From an uncultured Paraprevotella sp. (lineage in GTDB: Bacteria > Bacteroidota > Bacteroidia > Bacteroidales > Bacteroidaceae), in contig CAMWUI010000016.1 of the NCBI GenBank assembly GCA_947177395.1, forward strand, positions 1 through 59,058: a stretch of DNA of 59,058 nt, read 5' to 3'. Positions 6,715 to 16,643 of the stretch are shown here, piece after piece (positions within the stretch are counted from its first letter, which is position 1; each line of letters begins with the position of its first letter). Made by a program: the position numbers and the translations under genes. A model generated the notes under the pieces. It was not told where the DNA came from, ran no database searches, and worked only from the letters and a program-made list of their open reading frames with translations.

Positions 6715-8955
6715 TCACATGCTCTGGTTGATGGTACGCGAAATCACATCCAACTGCTGCTCGCGCGTCAGTTTCACGAAGTTTACCGCATACCCCGACA
6801 CACGGATGGTCAGCTGCGGATACTTCTCGGGATGCTCCATGGCATCCACCAGCAGGTCGCGGTCGAACACGTTCACGTTCAGATGCTGACCGCCGGAAGG
6901 CGTAAAATAGCCGTTCAACAAGTTTACGAGATTCTCAATGCGGTTCTCACGCTCCTTGCCCAACGCCGCCGGCGAGATGGCAAACGTGTAGGAAATACCG
7001 TCGTGCGCATGCTGGAACGGCAGTTTAGCCACCGAAGCCAAGGCAGCCACAGCTCCCTTCAGATCGCGACCGTTCATCGGATTCGCACCCGGAGCGAACG
7101 GCGTGCCGCCCTCGCGGCCGTCGGGCGTCGTACCCGTCTTCTTTCCATAGACGACGTTGCTCGTAATCGTAAGGATGGACTGTGTGGGAGTGGCATTGCG
7201 GTACGTCTCATGCTGACGCAAGTATTCCATGAACTTCTCCGTGATGTCCACGGCTATCTGGTCGGTGCTGTCGCAGTTATTACCGAAAGGCACATAATCG
7301 CCCTCGCGCTCAAAACCGACAGCCAGACCGCGCTCGTCGCGGATTACCTTCACCTTGCAGTCGCGGATGGCGGCCAGCGAGTCGGCCACAATAGACAGTC
7401 CGGCGATACCCGTGGCGCGGATACGCTCCACCGACCCGTCGTGCAGCGACATCTCGAAAGCCTCGTAGGCATACTTGTCGTGCATGTAGTGGATAATCTT
7501 CAGGGCGTTCACGTACACCTTGGCCAGCCAGCGCATCATCTGCTCGTACTTCACCATCACCTCGTCGTAATCTAGATATTCACTCGTGATGCCCTCATAT
7601 TTCGGAGCCACCTGCACACCGCTACGCTCGTCGCGCCCGCCGTTGATGGCATACAGCAGACATTTGGCCAAATTGGCACGTGCACCGAAATACTGCATTT
7701 GCTTACCGATTTTCATCGGCGACACACAGCAGGCGATTCCGTAATCGTCGCCATAATCCACGCGCATCAGGTCATCGTTCTCGTACTGAATAGCCGACGT
7801 GTCGATGGACACCTTAGCACAGAAGCGCTTCCAGTTCTCGGGCAACTTGTCCGCCCACAGCACTGTAAGGTTGGGTTCGGGAGCCGGACCCAGATTATAC
7901 AGAGTGTGGAGGTAGCGGAAACAAGTCTTCGTCACCAGCGTACGTCCGTCGATACCCATACCGCCCAGCGATTCGGTCACCCACACGGGGTCGCCCGAGA
8001 AGAGATCGTTGTACTCCGGCGTACGCAGGAAACGCACGATGCGCAACTTGATAATCATCTGGTCCACCAGTTCCTGCGCCTCCTCTTCCGTTAACCGTCC
8101 TTCGCGGAGATCCTTCTCGATGTAAATGTCGAGGAACGTGGCCGTACGGCCGATAGACATTGCGGCGCCGTCCTGGTCTTTCACGGCCGCCAGATAGGCC
8201 AGGTAAACAAACTGCACGGCCTCGCGGGCGTCGCGAGCCGGCCGTGTCACGTCGAAGCCGTAACCGGCGCACATTTTCTCGAAGTCCTTTAAGGCGCGGA
8301 TCTGCTCCGTCACCTCTTCACGGCTGCGGATGATTTCCTCCGTGATTTCCTGAATGTCGAGACGCTTCTGGAAATTCTTCTTCTCCTCGATGAGGATGGC
8401 CGTACCGTAGAGGGCCACCCGGCGGTAGTCGCCGATGATACGCCCGCGCCCGTAGGCATCCGGCAGTCCCGTAATGATAGCCGAGCGGCGGGCCGCCAGC
8501 ATCTCGTCCGTGTAGGCGGAGAACACACCCTCATTGTGTGTCTTGCGGTATTTCGTGAATATCTCCTTCGTCATCGGGTCGAGGTGATAGCCGTATGCCT
8601 CCAGACTATTCTCCACCATGCGGATACCACCCTTGGGGAAAATACCGCGTTTCAGCGGCGCGTCCGTCTGCAATCCCACAATGACCTCATTCTCCTTGTC
8701 TATATAGCCCGGCCCGTAGGTGGTGATACTCTGCGGCAACTTCGTCTCCGTGTCATACACCCCGCGCTCGCGCTCTTCCTTAAACATCTCGGTCAGTTTG
8801 TTCCACACCTTGCGGGTTTTCTCCGAAGAAGGCACCAGAAACGTGTCGTCGCCCGTGTAAGGAGTGTAGTTATTCTGGATGAAGTCCCTCACGTTGATTT
8901 CCTTCTTCCAGACATCGCCTTTGAAGCCGGCCCAGCTGTCGTTCTTGAATTCCAT
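6715..8955 (-). CDS. pflB: Formate C-acetyltransferase (pyruvate formate-lyase)
   Basis: A 746-residue glycyl-radical enzyme converting pyruvate and CoA to acetyl-CoA and formate in anaerobic fermentation. The catalytic cysteine pair is Cys409-Cys410 in GIACCVSPM. The radical glycine is Gly721 in RVSGYAVNF near the C-terminus. Length equals the family norm. The start [20 protein letters not shown] is the conserved PflB N-terminus. Upstream lies the promoter shared with pfkA (9002-9070). The enzyme is oxygen-sensitive, which fits an anaerobe. Confidence 0.98.
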   Translation of the reverse strand: MEFKNDSWAGFKGDVWKKEINVRDFIQNNYTPYTGDDTFLVPSSEKTRKVWNKLTEMFKEERERGVYDTETKLPQSITTYGPGYIDKENEVIVGLQTDAPLKRGIFPKGGIRMVENSLEAYGYHLDPMTKEIFTKYRKTHNEGVFSAYTDEMLAARRSAIITGLPDAYGRGRIIGDYRRVALYGTAILIEEKKNFQKRLDIQEITEEIIRSREEVTEQIRALKDFEKMCAGYGFDVTRPARDAREAVQFVYLAYLAAVKDQDGAAMSIGRTATFLDIYIEKDLREGRLTEEEAQELVDQMIIKLRIVRFLRTPEYNDLFSGDPVWVTESLGGMGIDGRTLVTKTCFRYLHTLYNLGPAPEPNLTVLWADKLPENWKRFCAKVSIDTSAIQYENDDLMRVDYGDDYGIACCVSPMKIGKQMQYFGARANLAKCLLYAINGGRDERSGVQVAPKYEGITSEYLDYDEVMVKYEQMMRWLAKVYVNALKIIHYMHDKYAYEAFEMSLHDGSVERIRATGIAGLSIVADSLAAIRDCKVKVIRDERGLAVGFEREGDYVPFGNNCDSTDQIAVDITEKFMEYLRQHETYRNATPTQSILTITSNVVYGKKTGTTPDGREGGTPFAPGANPMNGRDLKGAVAALASVAKLPFQHAHDGISYTFAISPAALGKERENRIENLVNLLNGYFTPSGGQHLNVNVFDRDLLVDAMEHPEKYPQLTIRVSGYAVNFVKLTREQQLDVISRTINQSM

Positions 8956-9001
8956 AAATTATTGGTTAAAATGAATGATTCTCTGGTTTATTTTCCGTCT
9001 G

Positions 9002-9070
9002 CAAAGATAGTGCAAATCGAGCGGAAAAGAAACAAGCTCGCTTGAAATTCTTTTCCCGAGATTCAGCCTA
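9002..9070 (-). promoter_or_regulatory. pflB promoter with palindromic activator-type site
   Basis: Ungapped match to 3738-3806 (59 of 69). The -7 element TATCTTTG is at 9009-9002 and the palindrome CAAGC-TC-GCTTG at 9033-9044. The central two bases differ between the copies while both arms are conserved, which supports selection on the palindrome. The -33 position again reads GTTT. Confidence 0.75.
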
Positions 9071-9231
9071 TCTTATTTAAAGATACACAGAAAATATGAA
9101 CCCGCATATACTTTGCCGGGATTTGAGGGATGCAACGCGCTGAATCTTCATTCTTTCTCCCGCCGCCCGACAACAAAACGGGGAAGAGGATTCTCTCCCC
9201 TCCCCCGACGTGCAGCCGGCATGCGCGCCGT

Positions 9232-10512
9232 TCAGCGCAACCGGAACGAGACAGGTAGCTTGACCCGCACGCTGACGGGCTTCCCGCCCACCGTACCGGG
9301 CGTCCACTTCGGCATGGCCTTAATGACCCGCACAGCCTCCCCATCGCAGGAAGAATCCACGGACTTCAGAACTTCCACATCCCGTATCTCCCCCGTGGAA
9401 TTCACTACGAATCCGCAGATGACACGCCCTTCCACGCCCTTCTTGAGGGCATCGGCCGGATAGTGCAGATTGTTCTGCAGGAACTTAAACATAGCCGCCT
9501 CGCCGCCCGGAAATCCGGGCAACACATCCGAAACGTCATACACCTTTTCCCTATTTCCGACCACCGGCAACGCGGCGGCATCCCCCGCTTCCTCCGCACC
9601 CGTCCATCCGCAGAAATCCACATTCCGCCATTCCTCACAACGCGCCTCCCAGGCGGGAGCCGCCATAGCACTCAGGGCCAACACGGCCACCGGAAGCACG
9701 TAGAATCCTTTCATGCGTGCCCACGGATTTGATTTTCTTTTCATCATTCTGATTCTTTTTTTAAGGTATCCATAGCTGAAAGTGTCGACCCAGATAAATG
9801 GCGCGCCGCCGACAGCTTTCATTATCAACAATTTCTGATACATTCGGACATCCACCCCGCCCGAACGGAGTACAGCCGCGTCGGCCTCATACTCGTGCAC
9901 GGCCTTCAACTCGCGCATCAGCCACCAGACAAGCGGATTGAACCACTGCAGCACAAGGCAGGCATGAGCCAGCATCATGTCCCACGAATGCCTCCGGCGC
10001 ACATGCGCCAGTTCATGGGCAAGAACCACGGCACCGTCCGCCCGGTAATCGGCCTCGGAAATAACAATACGGCGCATCCAGCTGAACGAAGTCACCGGAC
10101 GGGCATGGCAATACACCGTGGCAACGTCCTCGCGATGCACCCACAGGCAGCCGCGCGGAATGAACCACAGCATGCGCCCCAGTTGCCAGATGCCCTTCAG
10201 CGACAGCACAAGCACTCCCGCCGCATAGGCCGCCACGAGCAACAGCACTGCACTGACATCCGATCCGTCACCGTCTGTCCACAGGACCTTCCCGCCCCCA
10301 TCCGCCGTCATCAGGCCTACCGCCTCCGCCGTCCCGCCCTGCGAAACAGGCACAAAGAACGGCAGCAGAAAGGAAAGCACCAGCACGGACAGCAGCAACA
10401 GACGGTTGAAAGCGAAAAACGTGTCGCGCCGCATCAGCAGCCAATAGGGCAAAAACAACAGCGACAGGCACAGCGCCGACTGCACGGCATATACAAACAA
10501 AGTTCCCATCAT
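9232..10512 (-). CDS. BlaR1/MecR1-like M56 metallopeptidase with TonB C-terminal domain
   Basis: A 426-residue membrane protein. Helices occupy about residues 5-25, 35-55 and 87-108, followed by the M56 zinc-protease motif HELAH (166-170) in AHELAHVRRRHSWD. Another hydrophobic segment lies near 270-285, in front of an extracytoplasmic part. The last 95 residues form a TonB C-terminal fold (FPGGEAAMFKFLQNNLHYP...GRVICGFVVNSTGEI...MPKWTPGTVGGKPV). In BlaR1 relatives the protease passes a signal to the partner repressor; here the TonB domain replaces the penicillin-sensing domain. It lies 32 nt after the BlaI-like gene. The signal it senses is unknown. Confidence 0.9.
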   Translation of the reverse strand: MMGTLFVYAVQSALCLSLLFLPYWLLMRRDTFFAFNRLLLLSVLVLSFLLPFFVPVSQGGTAEAVGLMTADGGGKVLWTDGDGSDVSAVLLLVAAYAAGVLVLSLKGIWQLGRMLWFIPRGCLWVHREDVATVYCHARPVTSFSWMRRIVISEADYRADGAVVLAHELAHVRRRHSWDMMLAHACLVLQWFNPLVWWLMRELKAVHEYEADAAVLRSGGVDVRMYQKLLIMKAVGGAPFIWVDTFSYGYLKKRIRMMKRKSNPWARMKGFYVLPVAVLALSAMAAPAWEARCEEWRNVDFCGWTGAEEAGDAAALPVVGNREKVYDVSDVLPGFPGGEAAMFKFLQNNLHYPADALKKGVEGRVICGFVVNSTGEIRDVEVLKSVDSSCDGEAVRVIKAMPKWTPGTVGGKPVSVRVKLPVSFRLR

Positions 10513-10544
10513 CGTTTCCGAATTTTACCGTGTGACTCCCGGAC

Positions 10545-10913
10545 TTATTCCTCGATCATGTCGAGCAACTCAGCCACATCCTCTCTCGAAAGTTTCTCCT
10601 CCTTCACGAAAAAACAAAGCAGCGACGACAGAGAGCCGCTGAAGAAATTCTCCTTCACCTCGCTCATCACCCGCCGCGTGTAGTCCTCCTTCGACACCAA
10701 CGGGAAGTACCAGTAGGTCTTTCCCTGCGCCTTTCGGAAAGAGACAAACTCTTTGTTACACAGAATCTTCAGAAAGGTGGCCACCGTGGTATAGGCCGGC
10801 CGTGGCTCCCCGTAACCCTCGATGATATCGTGTATGCACCCTCCGTCGGGCAATGCCCACAGGATGTTCATTACTTGCATTTCCGCCTTGGTCAATGTGT
10901 ATGTCTTCTTCAT
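10545..10913 (-). CDS. BlaI/MecI-family transcriptional repressor
   Basis: A 122-residue winged-helix repressor. The N-terminus (LTKAEMQVMNILWALPDGG) and the recognition region (PAYTTVATFLKILCNKEFVSF) follow the BlaI/MecI pattern. The C-terminal helices for dimerisation end in REDVAELLDMIEE. Such repressors are removed by cleavage depending on the BlaR-like partner encoded next. The pair probably regulates itself through the site at 10946-10986. No beta-lactamase gene is nearby. Confidence 0.93.
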   Translation of the reverse strand: MKKTYTLTKAEMQVMNILWALPDGGCIHDIIEGYGEPRPAYTTVATFLKILCNKEFVSFRKAQGKTYWYFPLVSKEDYTRRVMSEVKENFFSGSLSSLLCFFVKEEKLSREDVAELLDMIEE

Positions 10914-10945
10914 TTCTCAGAAACTCTTATCGTTTATTCTACCGG

Positions 10946-10986
10946 CAAATGTAATACTAAGTTTTTAGATAACGAATGTTTTAGTA
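10946..10986 (-). promoter_or_regulatory. Promoter and candidate operator of the blaI-blaR-like pair
   Basis: TACATTTG on the minus strand (10953-10946) is the -7 element. Just upstream, TACTAA (10955-10960) and TTAGTA (10981-10986) form an inverted repeat, with an inner CTAA/TTAG pair at 10957-10967. Position and symmetry suit repressor binding; the assignment is inference. Confidence 0.5.
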
Positions 10987-11168
10987 GAAATAATGCGCTG
11001 ACTATTTATCTTTTAACCTTTATTTTTAGTAATAGTATCAAGCAACGGATTCCCACCTGTCCTCGGAAACAAAATCGGACAAGGAGGGAAACCGGGCACA
11101 CGGACGGTGGGGATTCCGCACCGGAAGCCCTGCCAGTCCAGTCGGAAACGGACAACACTTCATTCCCC

Positions 11169-11310
11169 AAGTAAACAGCACTCCACTATCCCAAGTGAAC
11201 AGCACTCCACTACCCCAAGTGAACAGCACTCCACTACCCTAAGTGAACAGCGCTCCACTACCCTAAGTGAACAGCGCTCCACTCGGAGAGTGAACAGTTG
11301 CTCACTCGAA
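11169..11310. repeat. Tandem array of a 24-nt repeat (about six units)
   Basis: Five 24-nt units begin at 11169, 11193, 11217, 11241 and 11265 (AAGTGAACAGCACTCC then ACTACCCY), followed by a degenerate sixth. Each unit has short inverted ends (AGTG...CACT). The array lies in the 616-nt gap between the blaI-like gene and the susD stop; no gene was seen in that gap. The same family, partly inverted, recurs at 28319-28460. There are no unique spacers, so this is not a CRISPR. Confidence 0.9.
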
Positions 11311-11529
11311 AAACTGCATGCAGACGGCTCGGAAAGCAGACCGCATGCGGCGGCGAGAATCATCTGCATCCATGCCTTTTGCACATTGCAGCCCGATTGA
11401 CAAGGACAACAATTCCCGGGGCATGGGCAGGCGCATCTTGCAAAACCCATTGTTCCAGATAAAAAAGAACGAGGCTACAACGTAACTTTCCGTCACGTTG
11501 CAGCCTCGGATACGAACCTCCGCCCTCAA

Positions 11530-13344
11530 TCAATAGCCGACTTCATCACCCCACTTCATATACCAGTTGCGTTTGTCGGACAACAGGCCTTCCAGATGGG
11601 CGTCACCCGCCTTCTCGCCGGCACGGCGGCTCACCGCCCGGGCCAGATAGGACGGATCGTTGCGGCGCAGGGCCACACGCATCAGGTCGTAGAAGCGCGT
11701 ACCCTCGAAGCAGAGTTCCAGCGCGTCCTCCGTCACCAACATCTCGTCCAGCCGAGCCACCTCGTAATCCCGGGCCGCGGCCACCCACTCCAGCGAGTCA
11801 GCCTCGGTATACTCCTCCGGCAAAGCCACCGGATAGGCCGGATACTGATAATACTTGTTGAATTGCGTCTCGCCGCAGCCGCGGGAATGTATGCCCAGTG
11901 TATTGGCATTGTTTCCCTCGATACGGAAGAGGTCGGTACGGAAATTGAAACGGTTGACAAAGGCGCTGTCCTCGGCATTGCAATACGGCAGCACGCGCCC
12001 TTTGATGGTGTCGTTGTTCACCCCCGTGCTCAGGATGGCGTATGCAAAACGCGGATAACCGGCCTGATTGAGCGCCTCGGCCATGCGCAGATAGATCGTC
12101 GAACGGCGGTAAATACGCACATCGCGCCCTTGGTGCTTGTCCAGCATCTGCAGGGAAATGGTCGTTCCTTGGGAACTCATGTTTCCGGCCGTGTACATGA
12201 GGGGCAGACGCAGATCGCCCGCATAATCCTCCATATCCTCCGGCAAGACACCGGGATAGACCGTCACCGTCTGCGTACCGTCGTTATATGTACCGCAATA
12301 GATCTGCTCGCGCGAGATTTCCTTCATGCGTGGCGAGATACCGATGGAATGGTGGTAGCTGTTGTCCGGCATGGAATTATACAGCGCGCGGAGCCGGCTG
12401 AAGCATCCCATGTTGGCGGCCGAGTCCATCGGAATGATTGTCTGATACTCGCCCCCGTAGGATTCCGCCCCGTAGAAGTAAGCCGCATAACTGGACGTCA
12501 GGGCGTATTTGCCGTTTTTCAGCCGTTCCGAATCCCAGGAGTTCTTGTAATTCGACGTCGTAAGCTGGGTCTTGTAGCCTTCGCGCTCCGCCACGATCCA
12601 GTTGTAATACGAGAGAGCTGCCTGCCGGTAGTCGTTCACGCCGCCCGTAGCGCCGCGCCACAGGTACAGGTCGCCCAGCACCACGGATACGGGGAAGAAG
12701 CAGAGATGGGGGTCGACACGGCCGTCCACGTAGCGGTAATCGGGCAGGTCGACATTCTCATACGGCGTCAGGTCCTCGATAAAGTAGTCGCACACCTGCG
12801 GCAACTCGTAAAGAGGATAGTCCTTGAGGCCGGCAGCCTCGTCCAGAATGGGCTCCGTCACGAACGGCACGCGACCGTAGTTGAGCACAAGCTGCAGGTA
12901 AGTCCATGCGCGGATGGACTTGACGGCGGCGTACTCGCGTTCGAAGATTTTCTTATTACGGTTGTCCGTCAACGCCGTGTCGGCATAGGCCAGAAAATAG
13001 TTGCAGTTGTTAATGACGGCATAATAGTCGCGGGGATTGTTGTAGCTGTTCTTGTCATCCATTGCGAAATCCGCCATCTGGTGCAGGTCGCGGGAGGCGT
13101 AGTCGGTCAGCGTGACCAAGTCTCCGCGCACCTCGCCCAGCAGGTTGGTGCGGTCGGCAATCACTTGCAGCTTGTTGAGGATTCCCAGCACGGTGTTCAC
13201 CGTGTCGGCCGCCGAATTCAGATGATTGGGGTCGTTCAGCACGTAGCCCGACTCCATGTCCAGCATGTCGTCGCACGAAGCGGCCGCACCGCCCAGCAGC
13301 GCGGACAGGAGTAAAATACGGAATGTATGATATGCTCTTTTCAT
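11530..13344 (-). CDS. SusD/RagB-family surface lipoprotein, last gene of the FAS1 operon
   Basis: A 604-residue SusD-like lipoprotein, the ligand-capturing lid of its SusC partner encoded 14 nt upstream. The lipobox AAASC places the lipid on Cys24, followed by the acidic DDMLDMES that suits surface export. The N-terminal helical region holds the family segment YYAVINNCNYFLAYAD. The C-terminal signature is FEGTRFYDLMRVALRR. Length is typical (500-650). Ligand unknown; no sugar-processing enzyme is encoded nearby. It ends the operon, just before the 24-nt repeat array. Confidence 0.95.
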   Translation of the reverse strand: MKRAYHTFRILLLSALLGGAAASCDDMLDMESGYVLNDPNHLNSAADTVNTVLGILNKLQVIADRTNLLGEVRGDLVTLTDYASRDLHQMADFAMDDKNSYNNPRDYYAVINNCNYFLAYADTALTDNRNKKIFEREYAAVKSIRAWTYLQLVLNYGRVPFVTEPILDEAAGLKDYPLYELPQVCDYFIEDLTPYENVDLPDYRYVDGRVDPHLCFFPVSVVLGDLYLWRGATGGVNDYRQAALSYYNWIVAEREGYKTQLTTSNYKNSWDSERLKNGKYALTSSYAAYFYGAESYGGEYQTIIPMDSAANMGCFSRLRALYNSMPDNSYHHSIGISPRMKEISREQIYCGTYNDGTQTVTVYPGVLPEDMEDYAGDLRLPLMYTAGNMSSQGTTISLQMLDKHQGRDVRIYRRSTIYLRMAEALNQAGYPRFAYAILSTGVNNDTIKGRVLPYCNAEDSAFVNRFNFRTDLFRIEGNNANTLGIHSRGCGETQFNKYYQYPAYPVALPEEYTEADSLEWVAAARDYEVARLDEMLVTEDALELCFEGTRFYDLMRVALRRNDPSYLARAVSRRAGEKAGDAHLEGLLSDKRNWYMKWGDEVGY

Positions 13345-13358
13345 ATTCGTCGCTTTGT

Positions 13359-16300
13359 TTAGAGATTGATTTTAACACCTAACGTGAAACTGCGTCCGCG
13401 AGACAGCAGGCCGCGGTCGATGCCCTGTTCGAGCACACTGTTGCCCAGCGAGAACTCGGGGTCCGTACCCAGGTAGCGGGTCAGCGTGAGGAGGTTGGAG
13501 GCCGTTCCCCACACGGTCAGTCCCTGTATGAAGGGATTGTTGATGGGGATGTCGTAGCTCAGCGTCACGTTCTTGAGACGCAGGTAGCTGCCGTCCTCTA
13601 TCCAGCGGTCGCTGAAGGCGGCGTTGCCCAGCGGGTCGCCATAGGTTACACGAGGCATGTCCGTGGCCTGGCCTTCCGCCGTCCAGCGTCCCAGCATGGC
13701 CTGCGACTGGTTGAAGAAACGGCTGCCGCTCTCCAGTTGCTGGCGCACGTAATTGAACACATCGCCGCCGACGCTGTAGTTGAAGTTCACGTCGAGCCGC
13801 AGACGTTTCCACGACAGGGAGGTGAAGATGTTTCCATAAAAGTCGGGGTTCGGGTTGCCGATAAACGTGCGGTCGTTCTCATCGATGCATCCGTCGTCGT
13901 TCAAGTCGGCATACTTCACATCGCCGGCGCCGAAATAATGACGGGTCACACCGTTGGCATCCAGCACGTAGAGGTTGTCCGCCTTTGCTTCCTCGGTAGT
14001 GGCATAGACGATATGCCCGTTATCCGTCACAGCCGTCTTGTAGCCGTAGAACATGGACACGGGCCGCCCTACCTGCGAGCGCACCGTCGCGCCGTAGATT
14101 TCGGCATCCGTATACGAGGCGTTATCGGGCAGCGACGTCAACTCGTTGTCGTAATGCCCCACGCTGGCGCCCAGCGTCCAGTTCCAGTCGCGTCGGGCCA
14201 GCAGATGGGCCGACACGGACACGTCATAACCGTGGTTCAGCAGCGCGCCGCCATTGCTCCAGTTCTTCTCGATACCGGTCACGGCCCGCAGGCTCTTATA
14301 GGTGAGCAGGTTGTCCGTCGTACTATGGAAATAATTGAACTTCACGTTCATGCGGTTGTGCAACACGTTCATGTCAAGACCGGCGTTCCAGCGATGGGTC
14401 GTCTCCCATTGCAGGGTGGGATTGCCGATGTTGCCGATAACGAGTCCGGTGACAAGCCCCAGATAAGAAGTCGTACCGAAATACGTGCGGGAGGCGTTGG
14501 CCGCGATGTCGTCGTTGCCGCTCACGCTGTAACCGGCGATAATCTTAAGCCGGTCGATGCCGGGACAGGTAAACCATTTCTCGTTGCTCATCATCCAGCC
14601 GGCCTGCAGGCTCGGGACCCCCCCCCACACGACGCCGCCCAGCTTGAAGCCGTCCCGGGCCTGACGACCGAACAGGGAGGAGGATTCCACGGCCAAACTG
14701 CCTTCCACGAAGTAACGCTGGCGATAGTTGTAGGCGGCCTGCCCGTACCAGGTCATAGAGGCCCAGTCGTTGCTCACTCCGTCGGTGCTCTTTATCTGAC
14801 TGTTATTCACAGCCGGTGTCTTGTCGTTGCCGGTGTTGTATCCCAACTGGGTGTTGAGCGAATAACTGTCGTTCTGGTAGCGGAATCCGCCCATCAGTCG
14901 GATGTCGTGCGGGCCATACTGGTTGTTCCACTCCAGACGGGTGTCGCTCGTCACATAGTTCTGTTTGGAATAGAGCGAACGGATTTCGTTCTCCATATAG
15001 TCGGCCATCGACTTCACGTAATAGTCGGGCACACCGTTAATCGGGATATAATACTTGTTGTTGGTGTTCGTTAACGAATAACTGAACAGCGAACTCAGCG
15101 TCAGGTGCTTGTTGAAGTCGAAACGCGGAGTGACGGCGATGTTGACGAAACTGTTCTCGAAACGGTTTTTATTTTCCGCCGAACCATACTCGTTGATACA
15201 CGACGGATTGGGCAGCTTGTAGTTGGCATTGCGTATGTGCGACATAGCTTCGTTCAGATAGTCCTCGTCGTCCGTGTCCAGATGCATCGTGGAAATGACT
15301 CCGTTGGCATAGGAGTAAGGACTCAGCATGGGGCTCTTCACCAGAGCCAGGAAGTTGGGAGCCGAAACCGTACCGTTGTCATAGCCGTCCGGAGCGCCCT
15401 GATCGCGCAGGTCACGCGTCATGTTGACATACGAGGCGTCAAACCGCACCTTGAATATGCTGGACAGCAAGATGTCGGTATTGAAACGTATGTTCAGACG
15501 GTTCATGTCGTTCTCCTTCAGCGTGCTCTGCCCCATCGTGTAGTTCAGCGACAGGTTGTAGCTGGCCACTTCGCCACCTCCCTGCACATTCACGCCGTAG
15601 TTCTGCGTGAAAGCCTCGCGATAAACCTCATCGGCCCAGTCGGTGTCGTTGTTGTACTTGTTGTACCAGTAATTCGTGGGATCCGGATTGAGGAACTTGA
15701 AGTTCTTGGCACTGGTTCCCGTCGTGCGCAACAGTTCCGACGCATACGTCTTGAACTGTCCGCCGTTCATGAGGTCGTACATCTTGGGCCGGAGCTCGAT
15801 GCCTGCGGACACAGTCGCATCGATGCGGGTAGCCAGACTCTTGTTGCGCTTGGTGTTGATAAATATCACACCGTTGGCGCCCTTGGCTCCGTAGATGGCC
15901 GTACCGTTGCGCATCACTTCCACCTTTTCGATGTCGTTCACATTCAAGTTGGTCAGGAAGTCGTTGTAAAAACCGGAATGGAGCATCGTGCGCCCGTACT
16001 GCTGGTCGAGTATCACGCCGTCCACCACAATCAGAGGCTGGGAATTGGCCAGCAGGGAGTTCACCCCGCCGATGTTCATGTAACTGCCGATGCCCGGAGT
16101 GCCGCTACGCCCCACCGTATGCACGTCGGCACCCAGCCGGTTGCCGATCTCTTCCGAAATGTTGAGCACCGTGCTCCGGCTGAAATCGGAAGCCATGGAA
16201 TTACCCAGAATGTTGTTTCCATCCTCATACAGTCCGGGAACCACGGCCGAATAGAGGTAGATATCCTGCAATTCGGACGTTCCGCGCAGACCGGCCATCA

Positions 16301-16610
16301 CGGTGTTGAAGTCCGGGGCTGTCACTTCCAGCACCGTTGCGTGAAGAGGAACGGCCAGTGTAAATGTTCCGTCTTCTCCCGTCAGTGCGCTGTAGCCTTC
16401 CATACCGCTCACACGCACCATCGCGCCCGCCAGAGGCAGGCCGGCGTTGGCGTTATACACCTTTCCCGTCACATTGCGGGTAGGCACTTTCTTTTCCGCC
16501 CTGGGCACTCTCGTCACACCGACAGAGTCCGCCGCGGCCTCGTTCTGTGAATAGATTCCTAAGGAACCCATCATCATCAACGACAAATAATAAAATCTAT
16601 ATTTATTCAT
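13359..16610 (-). CDS. SusC/RagA-family TonB-dependent outer-membrane transporter (second copy)
   Basis: A 1083-residue importer. A signal peptide ends near residue 21. A carboxypeptidase-regulatory-like beta-sandwich spans about 46-125 (VTGKVYNANAGLPLAGAMV). The plug spans about 150-265 with the SusC signatures PLIVVDGVIL and DIEKVEVMRNGTAIYGAKG. The rest is the 22-strand barrel, ending RSFTLGVKINL. Codons for Trp661-Gly-Gly-Val contain a run of nine G (C9 at 14618-14626 on the plus strand), the longest homopolymer of this kind noticed here and a possible slippage site. The gene is intact as given. Confidence 0.95.
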   Translation of the reverse strand: MNKYRFYYLSLMMMGSLGIYSQNEAAADSVGVTRVPRAEKKVPTRNVTGKVYNANAGLPLAGAMVRVSGMEGYSALTGEDGTFTLAVPLHATVLEVTAPDFNTVMAGLRGTSELQDIYLYSAVVPGLYEDGNNILGNSMASDFSRSTVLNISEEIGNRLGADVHTVGRSGTPGIGSYMNIGGVNSLLANSQPLIVVDGVILDQQYGRTMLHSGFYNDFLTNLNVNDIEKVEVMRNGTAIYGAKGANGVIFINTKRNKSLATRIDATVSAGIELRPKMYDLMNGGQFKTYASELLRTTGTSAKNFKFLNPDPTNYWYNKYNNDTDWADEVYREAFTQNYGVNVQGGGEVASYNLSLNYTMGQSTLKENDMNRLNIRFNTDILLSSIFKVRFDASYVNMTRDLRDQGAPDGYDNGTVSAPNFLALVKSPMLSPYSYANGVISTMHLDTDDEDYLNEAMSHIRNANYKLPNPSCINEYGSAENKNRFENSFVNIAVTPRFDFNKHLTLSSLFSYSLTNTNNKYYIPINGVPDYYVKSMADYMENEIRSLYSKQNYVTSDTRLEWNNQYGPHDIRLMGGFRYQNDSYSLNTQLGYNTGNDKTPAVNNSQIKSTDGVSNDWASMTWYGQAAYNYRQRYFVEGSLAVESSSLFGRQARDGFKLGGVVWGGVPSLQAGWMMSNEKWFTCPGIDRLKIIAGYSVSGNDDIAANASRTYFGTTSYLGLVTGLVIGNIGNPTLQWETTHRWNAGLDMNVLHNRMNVKFNYFHSTTDNLLTYKSLRAVTGIEKNWSNGGALLNHGYDVSVSAHLLARRDWNWTLGASVGHYDNELTSLPDNASYTDAEIYGATVRSQVGRPVSMFYGYKTAVTDNGHIVYATTEEAKADNLYVLDANGVTRHYFGAGDVKYADLNDDGCIDENDRTFIGNPNPDFYGNIFTSLSWKRLRLDVNFNYSVGGDVFNYVRQQLESGSRFFNQSQAMLGRWTAEGQATDMPRVTYGDPLGNAAFSDRWIEDGSYLRLKNVTLSYDIPINNPFIQGLTVWGTASNLLTLTRYLGTDPEFSLGNSVLEQGIDRGLLSRGRSFTLGVKINL

Positions 16611-16643
16611 CAGATAAGTCTATAATGTTCAACAATCATTCCG

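Noticed and set aside
11169..11310. CRISPR array
   Set aside because: Units are 24 nt and directly adjacent with no unique spacers, and no cas genes are present.
13737..16550. Long plus-strand open frames opposite the second susC
   Set aside because: Antisense shadows, rich in His/Val/Arg without domains; the minus strand encodes a complete SusC.
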